Of a stretch of 64,000 nt of DNA, positions 1-7,347 are shown in pieces. The number at the start of each line of letters is the position of its first letter. Positions within the stretch are counted from its first letter, which is position 1. The position numbers were made by a program, and so were the translations under genes. The notes below the pieces were generated by a model. That model was not told the DNA's origin, did no database searches, and saw only the letters and a program-made list of their open reading frames with translations. The stretch is from assembly GCF_001461825.1 (NCBI RefSeq), contig NZ_LLZC01000019.1:566947-630946 (forward strand). The letters are read 5' to 3'. Source of the DNA: Bacillus velezensis. GTDB taxonomy: Bacteria > Bacillota > Bacilli > Bacillales > Bacillaceae.

Positions 1-309
1 GCCGGCCGGAATGACCGCTGCGTCTCCCATTTGAAGAACGGCGTCCGCTCCTTGTTCCCCGCCGAACCTCAAAACCGCGTTTCCTTTTACCGCGACAAGA
101 ACTTCGTGCGTGGTGCTGTGAAAATGGTGATACGGAAATACTCCGCCCGTCCAGCTGTTCGACCAATCGTGCCGGCGGAGGACGGACTCTGCTTTTTGTA
201 CCGTTTCTTCATTAAATACCGCTTTATAAATAACAAGCGGAAGATTCGGGTTATTCGGAATGCGGCCGTCATCTTCGAAATAAAGCACTTGAATATCCTC
301 TTTCTGCAC
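1..309 (-). CDS. yjlB: Cupin-fold protein YjlB, N-terminal part (cut by window edge)
   Basis: The first 103 codons are present; the rest lies left of the window. The reading frame was found on the minus strand from a GTG start preceded by GGAGGTG at a good distance. Visible is the cupin metal-binding pattern: a PYHHFHSTTHE stretch (His residues and Glu of cupin motif 1) followed by AVIPAG, the start of motif 2. Cupins of this small type bind a metal in a beta-barrel; the substrate of YjlB is unknown. The identification rests on the cupin motif and on its position divergent from a YjlA-like exporter, as in B. subtilis. A sigma-B-like promoter lies just upstream, suggesting a general stress gene. 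Confidence 0.8.
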   Translation of the reverse strand, partial: MQKEDIQVLYFEDDGRIPNNPNLPLVIYKAVFNEETVQKAESVLRRHDWSNSWTGGVFPYHHFHSTTHEVLVAVKGNAVLRFGGEQGADAVLQMGDAAVIPAG

Positions 310-333
310 TGTTTTCACCTCCGTATATGTCTG

Positions 334-358
334 TTTCCCATTCATCATTTGTTAAAAC
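334..358 (-). promoter_or_regulatory. Sigma-B type promoter for yjlB
   Basis: Reading the minus strand, GTTTTA, 13 bases, GGGAAA matches the general-stress sigma-B consensus (GTTTAA, 12-15 bases, GGGTAT). It sits about 25 bases before the GTG start of yjlB. The match is seen in the sequence; its use under stress is inferred. Confidence 0.6.
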
Positions 359-438
359 GCTATTTTCTCATATTCCATTGCGAAGCCTGCCGGTGAATAG
401 TATAGTATAAAAAAATATGTGTCAAAATGAGGGATTTA

Positions 439-1422
439 ATGAAAGCCATCGTGATCGGAATATTGGCATCTCTGTTTTTTGCAGTCACCTTTATTTTAAA
501 CAGGGCGATGGAGCTTTCCGGCGGAAGCTGGATGTGGAGCTCTTCCCTGCGTTTTCTTTTTATGGTTCCGTTTTTATTTTTGATCGTTTATGCGAAAGGA
601 AAATGGGCGCCGCTCTGGCATGAAATCCGAAAAAAACCGTTTTTTTGGCTGAAGTGGAGTTTTACCGGGTTCGTGCTGTTTTATGCCCCGATTACGTTTG
701 CGGCGGCATATGGGCCGGGCTGGCTGATCGCCGGCACGTGGCAGATTACAATTGTCGCGGGTGTGCTTCTGTCGCCGTTTTTCTACGAAACAAAACATTC
801 ACCGGCGGGCTCGGTTTCTGTCAGACAAAAGATCCCGCTGATTTCGCTGGTTACTTCCGTCATCATCCTGATCGGAGCCGGTCTGATTCAGCTTCAGCAT
901 GCGGGTTCTCTGTCCGGCCGCACGATACTATTCAGCGTGGTGCCGGTCGTCATTGCCGCTTTTGCCTATCCGCTCGGCAACCGCAAAATGCTGGAACAAT
1001 ACGGCGGAAAACTCGATACGTTTCAGCGGGTGCTCGGCATGACGCTCGCAAGCCTTCCGTTTTGGCTTTTGATCGCCGCTTTCGGCTGGCATAGAGACGG
1101 GCTTCCCTCAATGGGACAGACATTCCAATCCTTTATCGTCGCACTCAGTTCTGGCGTTATCGCAACAGTATTATTTTTCCGCGCCACCGATATGGTGAGG
1201 AATGAGCCGCAGAAGCTCGCTGCTGTTGAGGCGACGCAGTCCGGAGAGGTTCTTTTTGCACTGATCGGCGAAATCGTCTTTTTATCCGCGGTGTTTCCGT
1301 CACTTCTTTCATTTGCCGGACTGTTCATTATTATTGCGGGAATGGTCATGCATACATTCGCTTCCCGGCAGACAGACCAGAAAACGGCTGAGCAAACGTC
1401 AGCCAATCTCACCGGTTCCTGA
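439..1422 (+). CDS. yjlA: EamA/DMT-family membrane transporter YjlA
   Basis: A 327-residue, very hydrophobic protein with about ten predicted membrane segments arranged as two repeats, as in EamA (drug/metabolite transporter) exporters. It opens with MKAIVIGILASLFFAVTFIL and ends with a short charged tail. The substrate is unknown. An ATG at 427 is also in frame but has no ribosome site, whereas GAGG at 429-432 stands at a usable distance from the ATG at 439, so 439 is chosen. It is divergent from yjlB and followed after 25 bases by the ABC transporter genes yjkB-yjkA in the same direction, so the three may be co-transcribed. Confidence 0.8.
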   Translation: MKAIVIGILASLFFAVTFILNRAMELSGGSWMWSSSLRFLFMVPFLFLIVYAKGKWAPLWHEIRKKPFFWLKWSFTGFVLFYAPITFAAAYGPGWLIAGTWQITIVAGVLLSPFFYETKHSPAGSVSVRQKIPLISLVTSVIILIGAGLIQLQHAGSLSGRTILFSVVPVVIAAFAYPLGNRKMLEQYGGKLDTFQRVLGMTLASLPFWLLIAAFGWHRDGLPSMGQTFQSFIVALSSGVIATVLFFRATDMVRNEPQKLAAVEATQSGEVLFALIGEIVFLSAVFPSLLSFAGLFIIIAGMVMHTFASRQTDQKTAEQTSANLTGS

Positions 1423-1447
1423 TTTTTTACGAAAGGTGTCATCCTGT

Positions 1448-2185
1448 ATGAAAGAAGAAACTCCGGCAATATCTTTTCTGTCAGCCGGCAAACGCTTTGA
1501 ACAAAACAATACGTCCTTTGATGTCCTAAGCCGTGTAACCGGACATATTCAAAAAGGTTCTATCACGGCGTTGATAGGGCCTTCCGGCGCGGGAAAAAGC
1601 ACATTGCTGTCACTTTGCAATCTGATGAATACACCTGATGAAGGGGAAGTGCTTGTATTCGGAAAAGAAATAAGACACTGGGACATCAGAGAGCTCAGAA
1701 AAACCGCGGGCCTTGCATTTCAATCAGCTCCCGTCATGGACGGCACGGTGCGGGACAACCTTCTGCTCGCAGAAAAACTCCACGGGGCGCAGCACTATAC
1801 GCCTGAAGAGCTCGCAGATTTTACAGATCTTCCGCGCGGGCTTCTGGATCGAAATGCAAAAGAATTATCCGGAGGTCAGCGGCAGAAGCTCTCATTAGCG
1901 CGAACTCTCGCCGGACTGCCGTCCATCCTGCTGCTGGATGAAATCACATCGGCGCTGGACCCGTCATCCGTTCTCACCATTGAGAAACTGATTACGAAAC
2001 TCCATCGGCAAAAACAGCTGACGATCCTGTGGATCACCCATAACCTTGAACAAGCGGAACGATTATCCGATACAGTATGGTTTATGGCTGAGGGACGGCT
2101 TTTAGAGACCGCGGAAACGAAAACGTTCTTTAAAGAACCGAAACACGAAAAGGCCCGGGCGCTTTTACAAGGGAGCGGGTGCTGA
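1448..2185 (+). CDS. yjkB: ABC transporter ATP-binding protein YjkB
   Basis: A 245-residue ABC ATPase. The Walker A motif GPSGAGKST is at about residues 44-52, the signature ELSGGQRQK near 140, and Walker B ILLLDEITSALD just after it, followed by the switch histidine in WITHN. It ends one base before the start of the partner membrane protein yjkA. The YjkA/YjkB pair belongs to the UPF0014/FetAB type; the E. coli relatives are linked to iron export, but the substrate here is not shown. The start at 1448 follows GAAAGGTG; an open frame runs upstream to 1313 but overlaps yjlA and has no ribosome site. Confidence 0.88.
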   Translation: MKEETPAISFLSAGKRFEQNNTSFDVLSRVTGHIQKGSITALIGPSGAGKSTLLSLCNLMNTPDEGEVLVFGKEIRHWDIRELRKTAGLAFQSAPVMDGTVRDNLLLAEKLHGAQHYTPEELADFTDLPRGLLDRNAKELSGGQRQKLSLARTLAGLPSILLLDEITSALDPSSVLTIEKLITKLHRQKQLTILWITHNLEQAERLSDTVWFMAEGRLLETAETKTFFKEPKHEKARALLQGSGC

Positions 2186-2186
2186 T

Positions 2187-2948
2187 ATGAATGATCTTTC
2201 TCTGTTACTAACAAGTATATTTGTCATTATCGCTTTATTCCTGTCTAAATCTTTTAAAGCCGGCGTCGAAAAGGATATGATCGTCGCAACCGTCAGGGCC
2301 GTCATTCAGCTTCTCATCATCGGCTATGTGCTGTCGCTGATTTTTCGCGGTGATCACCCGGTGTTTATCATATTAATGGTGCTTCTCATGCTCACGGCCG
2401 CTTCGCACAATGTCGCCAAACGGAAAAAAATACGGATCGGCTCATTTTGGCGCGTTTTTCTGACACTGGCGATCGCGGAAACCGTGACGCAGGGACTTTT
2501 ACTGACCCTGCATATCATTCCGTTCACTTCAAGATATGTCATTCCGATAAGCGGTATGGTCATCGGAAACTCCATGGTGCTCTCAAGCCTGTTTTTAAGC
2601 CGGCTCAGTTCGGAAGCAGACCTGCGGAAAGAAGAAATCCAGCTGATTCTCTCTCTCGGAGGGACGCCTAAGCAGGCCGTCCGGCAGATATTGACGTCCA
2701 GTATGAAGCTCAGTATGATCCCGACGCTTGAAAGCCAGAAAACATTGGGTCTCGTTCAGCTTCCCGGCATGATGACGGGGCAGATTTTAGCGGGGGCTGA
2801 TCCGATACAGGCGGTGCGCTTTCAGCTGCTGATCGTTTTTACAACGATGGCCTCCGCTCTTCTTACATGTATCATACTCAGCGCCTTGACATATCCTTCC
2901 CTTTTCACGGAACACTGGCAATTAAAAAAATTCAGCAGGGAAGCGTAG
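2187..2948 (+). CDS. yjkA: UPF0014/FetB-family membrane protein YjkA
   Basis: A 253-residue integral membrane protein with about six or seven hydrophobic segments, matching the length and composition of the UPF0014 (FetB) family. Characteristic stretches are AVIQLLIIGYVLSLIF, the conserved ISGMVIGNSM loop, and a cytoplasmic segment with EIQLILSLGGTP. It forms the membrane half of the transporter whose ATPase is YjkB, one base upstream, so the two are surely co-translated. Iron or another metal is the likely substrate by family analogy only. The last codons overlap a hairpin that acts as terminator for the opposing gene yjjA. Confidence 0.87.
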   Translation: MNDLSLLLTSIFVIIALFLSKSFKAGVEKDMIVATVRAVIQLLIIGYVLSLIFRGDHPVFIILMVLLMLTAASHNVAKRKKIRIGSFWRVFLTLAIAETVTQGLLLTLHIIPFTSRYVIPISGMVIGNSMVLSSLFLSRLSSEADLRKEEIQLILSLGGTPKQAVRQILTSSMKLSMIPTLESQKTLGLVQLPGMMTGQILAGADPIQAVRFQLLIVFTTMASALLTCIILSALTYPSLFTEHWQLKKFSREA

Positions 2949-2966
2949 GCTTTTTTCCCTGCTGAA
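2931..2966 (-). terminator. Terminator for yjjA inside the 3' end of yjkA
   Basis: A perfect 12-bp stem (TTCAGCAGGGAA / TTCCCTGCTGAA) is followed on the minus strand by a run of seven T. It therefore terminates yjjA, and its distal arm lies within the last codons of yjkA. The plus strand has no T run after the stem. Confidence 0.75.
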
Positions 2967-2973
2967 TGATGGT

Positions 2974-3792
2974 TTATGACAAGGTCAGAGATTCATAGTA
3001 ACGGGATAATTCAATAATCATCGCTCCCATCCGCTCAATGTCCGGAGCAAGGACCCTCTTTACCCCTTCATCCCGGATCGCTTCAGCCGTCACTTTGCCG
3101 ACTGCGGCGGCAAGCACATGTTTTTCGAATGCCTGCTGCAATTCTTTTGTGAACCCTTTTTCTTTTGCATAATCAAAGAGAGAGCGCACTTGAATGGCTG
3201 TCGTAAAACATACGGCATCGACCTCTCCGTTTAACAGCTCTCCCAGCAGTTTATCGACCGTCTCCCTTTCAGGCGGAATATGCTGATACGGCAGAACAGG
3301 GAATACCTCCGCTCCGTTTTTCTCAAGGAACTCCGTTAAGACCGGCGCTTTTTCGCCATGAAGCTGTATCATGACTTTTTTATCTTTAAAGTCAAATCGT
3401 TCCAAGGAGCGGATCAGCCCTCTTGTTGTACCGTCTTCATCTGAGGCATGCGGCGTGATGCCGAGCTTTTTTAAGGCCGCATATGTTTTATAGCCTCTGC
3501 AGCCGATTTTCGCTTCATGAACGGCCGCTAAAAATTCTTCTTTCAGACCGATTTTTTCTGATACCGACAATAACGTTTCCGTACCGATGCCTGTGGTGAA
3601 TATCACCCAATCGGCTTTTTGCCCGGCAAATGTTCTTACGTCGGGTTCAATTTGATCCTCCGCCAGGTATACGGTTCCTTGGAGGGAACGGACGACTGCC
3701 GTTCCGCCCTGCTTTTCTATTAATTTTGTGATCTCTTCTGTTTTCCGCGAACCGCCGATGGCAATCCGTTTCCCGTTCAATCCTTTTCCCAT
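2974..3792 (-). CDS. yjjA: Uroporphyrinogen-III synthase-family protein YjjA
   Basis: A 272-residue soluble protein resembling HemD: two similar alpha/beta halves with an N-terminal GKRIAIGGSRKTEE, a central DWVIFTTGIGTETL (first half) and DAVCFTTAIQVRSL (second half), the usual HemD double-domain pattern. HemD closes the tetrapyrrole ring in haem synthesis, but this gene stands outside a haem operon and Bacillus has a separate hemD in hemAXCDBL, so it may be a paralogue with another role. The start has only a weak GGGAAG ribosome site. It converges on yjkA and ends at the terminator noted there. Confidence 0.75.
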   Translation of the reverse strand: MGKGLNGKRIAIGGSRKTEEITKLIEKQGGTAVVRSLQGTVYLAEDQIEPDVRTFAGQKADWVIFTTGIGTETLLSVSEKIGLKEEFLAAVHEAKIGCRGYKTYAALKKLGITPHASDEDGTTRGLIRSLERFDFKDKKVMIQLHGEKAPVLTEFLEKNGAEVFPVLPYQHIPPERETVDKLLGELLNGEVDAVCFTTAIQVRSLFDYAKEKGFTKELQQAFEKHVLAAAVGKVTAEAIRDEGVKRVLAPDIERMGAMIIELSRYYESLTLS

Positions 3793-3967
3793 CGCTGTTT
3801 TCTTCTTCCCTTCAGATGCCGGGCGCCCTATGGCAGGCCGTCATTTATTTCTATTATTGTTACGCAATCAGCCGGGAAAATCAAGCTATGCTCCCGTTGA
3901 ATCCCCCGTGCAGTTGCTGTATCATTAACCGGGCAGAACGATTTGATTCGCGGAGGGACTTTCAATC

Positions 3968-4153
3968 ATGGAAACAAAAAAAGAGTTCGAGACAAAAGGA
4001 TACGATACTTCGGTCATTTATGAGTTCAATGAATATCCTGATGTTCACAGCGGCCGATGTGACAATTGCGACTACACGCTGTTTAAAAGTTCAGTGAAGG
4101 GCGGAAAATTTTTGAGGGAATGCCGGAGATGCGGCATGAAGAAAAACATATAA
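3968..4153 (+). CDS. Small zinc-ribbon-like protein, unknown function
   Basis: A 61-residue protein with a good ribosome site (CGGAGGGA nine bases before ATG). Its C-terminal half carries two Cys pairs, CDNC near residue 31 and CRRC near 53, spaced as in small zinc ribbons, in a basic context that would fit nucleic-acid or protein binding. I do not recognise a named family. It is a single gene between yjjA (divergent) and yjiC (convergent) and is closed by its own hairpin. Its position resembles yjiA of B. subtilis, but I cannot confirm identity. Confidence 0.6.
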   Translation: METKKEFETKGYDTSVIYEFNEYPDVHSGRCDNCDYTLFKSSVKGGKFLRECRRCGMKKNI

Positions 4154-4155
4154 CA

Positions 4156-4190
4156 AAACAGGCAGCCGTCTTCCGGTGCGCTGCCTGTTT
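4156..4190. terminator. Bidirectional terminator between small zinc-ribbon gene and yjiC
   Basis: An 11-bp inverted repeat AAACAGGCAGC / GCTGCCTGTTT with a short loop; T-rich on both sides. It lies between two converging genes and can serve both. Confidence 0.7.
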
Positions 4191-4195
4191 CTCAA

Positions 4196-5380
4196 TCAAT
4201 TTTCGACGGCCGCCGTTTTCAAAAATTCTTCAATGGCGCAAACAGCCTGTTTGGGGCCGCCGGTTTCTTCTATTTTCTGCTGCATGCTTTTCACGCGGCT
4301 GAGGATGTTCTTATCGCCGTATACGTTCTGAACGTCTTTTTGCAAACGGGCCACAGTGACTTCTTTCGGCGGCAGATGCACGCCAAGCCCCAATTCATCC
4401 ACACGCTTTGCGGTGACCTCTTGTTCGTGCATTTGCGGAACGACAACGAGCGGGACACCCGCATTCATCGCTTCCATTGTACTGTTCATCCCGCCGTGAG
4501 ATACGAACAGCTTTGCTTTCTCCAGCACATCAAGCTGAGGAACGTGCTGGCGGATGATAAAGTGATCGGGGACATCCGAAAAACTTTCCGGATCAATTGT
4601 TGTGCCGACTGACATAATAACCCGCCAGTCCGAGTCCCGAAACGCGTCAATACACATCCGGTAAAATTCAGGCCAGGCGTTAAACGCCGTTCCCAGTGAG
4701 ATGAGCATAAGCGGACGGTCATCGGCTGCATCAATTTCCAGACTTCCCGTATTTGTGCGTTCTCCAAGAGACGGACCCACAAAACAGAATCGTTCATCAA
4801 AGGTTTCCTGTTTCGGCTGAAAGGCCCTTGGCATAAAGACAATATTCAGTTTTTCAGGCATAAAAAATTCTTCCATTGTCATCCGTTTCAATTGTTCATT
4901 TTCAATCTGCTCCTGATATTCTTCTATCGCCTGTTTGGCGGCTTCCAGTGTTTCTTCGTCTCTTCCTAATTGAAAATACTCATTCATTGCATAGCTCGGG
5001 CAGAACTTTACGGCCGGGATGCCGCCATTATCCGCAAACAATTTTCCGGCAAGAGCTAAAAAATCAAACAGGACGATGTCAGGAAGGTCGTCTTTGTACA
5101 GCTCTTCCAACTGCGGAAGCACTTCAACCGCTTCTTCCAGAAACATCACAAACGCGTCATTTTTATTTACCCGTTCTTTTATCGTCTCCGGGTCCGCCTT
5201 TATGCTTGTGCGGTATAAAACGGGAATGGCGCCCGTTTTGGCAACGGAAGCTTCAAATTCCTCAGTCACAGCGAATGTCACTTTATACCCGCGATTGACA
5301 AGTTCCTCGGCTACAGGCAGCGTGGGATTGACATGACCGTGAGCGGCCACATTAATTATGGCGATGTGTGTTTTTCTCAT
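4196..5380 (-). CDS. yjiC: Macrolide-type UDP-glycosyltransferase YjiC
   Basis: A 394-residue GT-B glycosyltransferase of family 1. The N-terminus has the acceptor-domain start with AAHGHVNPTLPVAEEL, and the C-terminal half has the nucleotide-sugar binding region HVPQLDVLEKAKLFVSHGGM with NSTMEAMNAGVPLVVVPQ. B. subtilis YjiC is known to glucosylate flavonoids and other phenolics in vitro; the natural acceptor is not known. Its start overlaps the stop of the P450 gene yjiB by four bases (ATGA), so the two are translationally coupled, suggesting oxidation followed by glycosylation of one small molecule. Confidence 0.9.
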   Translation of the reverse strand: MRKTHIAIINVAAHGHVNPTLPVAEELVNRGYKVTFAVTEEFEASVAKTGAIPVLYRTSIKADPETIKERVNKNDAFVMFLEEAVEVLPQLEELYKDDLPDIVLFDFLALAGKLFADNGGIPAVKFCPSYAMNEYFQLGRDEETLEAAKQAIEEYQEQIENEQLKRMTMEEFFMPEKLNIVFMPRAFQPKQETFDERFCFVGPSLGERTNTGSLEIDAADDRPLMLISLGTAFNAWPEFYRMCIDAFRDSDWRVIMSVGTTIDPESFSDVPDHFIIRQHVPQLDVLEKAKLFVSHGGMNSTMEAMNAGVPLVVVPQMHEQEVTAKRVDELGLGVHLPPKEVTVARLQKDVQNVYGDKNILSRVKSMQQKIEETGGPKQAVCAIEEFLKTAAVEN

Positions 5381-6597
5381 CTTTTTTCTTCTCCCTCATT
5401 TTCGTTTATCTCCGCTTCTAAAGACTCCAGCCCGTACATGACACTGTTTCGGATCGGCTCAATCCCGACGGGCTCAAGGTGTGAAAAGGTTTTTACAATT
5501 CCTTTCAGCGCGGCTTCCGCTTCAAGTCTGGCAAGCGGAGCGCCTAAGCAGAAGTGTACGCCGAATCCGAAGGAAAGGTGCGGATTCGATTGGCGATGAA
5601 TATCAAATACGCCCGCCTTCTCAAATTTGTTTTCATCACGGTTGGCAGATGCAACGTAGCAGAGAACGATCTCCCCGCTTTTCAAGCGGCGTCCGCGCAG
5701 TTCAGTGTCGTGCCGGACCGTCCTTCTGACAAACGGAGCGGGAGCGCGAAAACGCAGCGTTTCTTCCACCGTTTGCGCGATGAGAGAAGGGTCCTGTCTC
5801 AGCTCTTCATAAAGGCCGGGCGTTTCTAATATGCTGTAAACCGCATTTGAAATGAGATTAGTCGTTGTTTCATTTCCCGCCACTAAAAGCAGGTTGCAAA
5901 ACGGGATCAGATCTTCTGCCGTGAGCTTCTCTCCCTCTTCTTCCTCTTTTATCAAAATAGAAATAATGTCTTGGCCGGGCTTTTTTCGTTTACTTTCTAT
6001 TATTTCCGCAAAAAACGCCGCCAGCTCCGCCTCACATTGGTCACGTTCCTGCTGATTTTTCTCCGCCGCTTCAGGACTCGCATCTTTCGGCATGCTGACG
6101 AGAATGTCCGACCATTTTTTAAACTGATCCATACGTTCGGACGGAACGCCTAATAATTCTGAAATCACTATGACCGGCAAAGGGTAAGAGAGATCTTTAA
6201 CGATATCAATCCGCCCTTTGTTCTTTGCCTGTTTCAGGAGATGATCGGTAATGTCTTTAATTCTCGGCTCCCATTCCTTCAAGACGCGGGGAGTGAAAGC
6301 GCGATTGACGGCAGATCTGATTTGGGTATGCTTCGGCGGGTCCATATTCAGCATGGACTTTGCAATCGAGCTTTTCACATCAGTCATGAGGCTTGAGAAC
6401 GTCTCTTTATCACTGATGACTTTTTTGACATCATCGTATAAAAACACACTCCAAACCTTCGTTTCTTCATCAAAGTGTATAGGGCTTTCCCGTCTCATTT
6501 TTTCGTACCAAGGAAAAGGGTTGTATACGTCCAGGCCGTTTTTTCCTTTCATCAGGGTTCTTTGGATGGCTTGTCTCGTGCTCCTCAGCTTACTCAT
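5377..6597 (-). CDS. yjiB: Cytochrome P450 YjiB (CYP109-like)
   Basis: A 406-residue soluble bacterial P450. Visible are the I-helix oxygen-binding segment AGNETTTNLI, the ExxR motif in EETLRFRAPAP and the haem-thiolate loop FGFGVHFCLGAPLARLE near residue 350. B. subtilis YjiB is CYP109B1, a hydroxylase with broad substrates (fatty acids, terpenoids); no dedicated redox partner is encoded nearby. It starts after AGGAGTGA and is the first gene of a two-gene unit with yjiC. Confidence 0.9.
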   Translation of the reverse strand: MSKLRSTRQAIQRTLMKGKNGLDVYNPFPWYEKMRRESPIHFDEETKVWSVFLYDDVKKVISDKETFSSLMTDVKSSIAKSMLNMDPPKHTQIRSAVNRAFTPRVLKEWEPRIKDITDHLLKQAKNKGRIDIVKDLSYPLPVIVISELLGVPSERMDQFKKWSDILVSMPKDASPEAAEKNQQERDQCEAELAAFFAEIIESKRKKPGQDIISILIKEEEEGEKLTAEDLIPFCNLLLVAGNETTTNLISNAVYSILETPGLYEELRQDPSLIAQTVEETLRFRAPAPFVRRTVRHDTELRGRRLKSGEIVLCYVASANRDENKFEKAGVFDIHRQSNPHLSFGFGVHFCLGAPLARLEAEAALKGIVKTFSHLEPVGIEPIRNSVMYGLESLEAEINENEGEEKR

Positions 6598-6768
6598 GTT
6601 TCATCACTCCTGATTGTTTCATATTTGAATAGTTGACGTACCTTGAATTTTATCCTAGCACATATTTTCAATTTTTTTCTATTCATAACCTGAACTATTA
6701 ACATAACACAACAAAAGTCATAAATCCGGAGGTGAAATTTCTCCCAAGAAAACAGCAGAAGCGCACAA

Positions 6769-6796
6769 AAAACCCGAGCCTTCGGCCAGGCTCGGG
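6769..6796 (-). terminator. Terminator after yjgD
   Basis: An 8-bp GC stem (CCCGAGCC / GGCTCGGG) followed on the minus strand by six T; it closes the yjgC-yjgD unit. Confidence 0.85.
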
Positions 6797-6804
6797 AGAT
6801 ATGT

Positions 6805-7347
6805 TCACTCATTCGTCTGCGGTTTCTGGTGCTGCTTTTGGTCTTCAGGAGGCTGCGTATTTCTTTCCATATCGTCCGTATCAGCGCCCATGCCTTTCAG
6901 GAAAGAAAACAGCAGAGTGACGGCCTTGTTGATTTCCGGGTCTTTTAAAGCGCGGACGATATCAAAATACCCCGTCTTCCTGCCGCTGTCTTTTTCCTCG
7001 ACGGCCTTTGTGACGCCCGCATTGATTTTAACGATAAACGGCTCAAGCTGTTTTACATCGAGCATGCCGAGAACGCCGCTTAACAGCAGGAGATTTTTCA
7101 GCATATTGGCCGTTTCCGGAGTATTCGCCTTCTTCACCAGGATATCCATCACTTTGTCTCCCTGGCCGAAGAGCCCGCGCAGAAGCGCCAAAACGCCGCG
7201 CTCGTTCATGTGCTGAAGAATGTGCAGAGATTCCAAAATCGCGTCTTTATTTCGTAAAAGAGCCGTCTCGATCTCTTCTAAGTCCTTTTTTCGTTTGTCT
7301 TCTTCTGTGACGGTCTGTTTTCGGATGCCGCTGATTGCTTTAGCCAT
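6805..7347 (-). CDS. yjgD: DUF1641 protein YjgD
   Basis: A 180-residue mostly helical protein of the DUF1641 family, which accompanies FdhA-like formate dehydrogenases in Bacillus. It has heptad-like charged segments ([20 protein letters not shown]) and a polar, Gln-rich tail. It overlaps the end of yjgC by eight bases, so the two are translated together; a role in assembly or membrane attachment of the dehydrogenase is inference. The start follows GGGGGAAA. Confidence 0.85.
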   Translation of the reverse strand: MAKAISGIRKQTVTEEDKRKKDLEEIETALLRNKDAILESLHILQHMNERGVLALLRGLFGQGDKVMDILVKKANTPETANMLKNLLLLSGVLGMLDVKQLEPFIVKINAGVTKAVEEKDSGRKTGYFDIVRALKDPEINKAVTLLFSFLKGMGADTDDMERNTQPPEDQKQHQKPQTNE

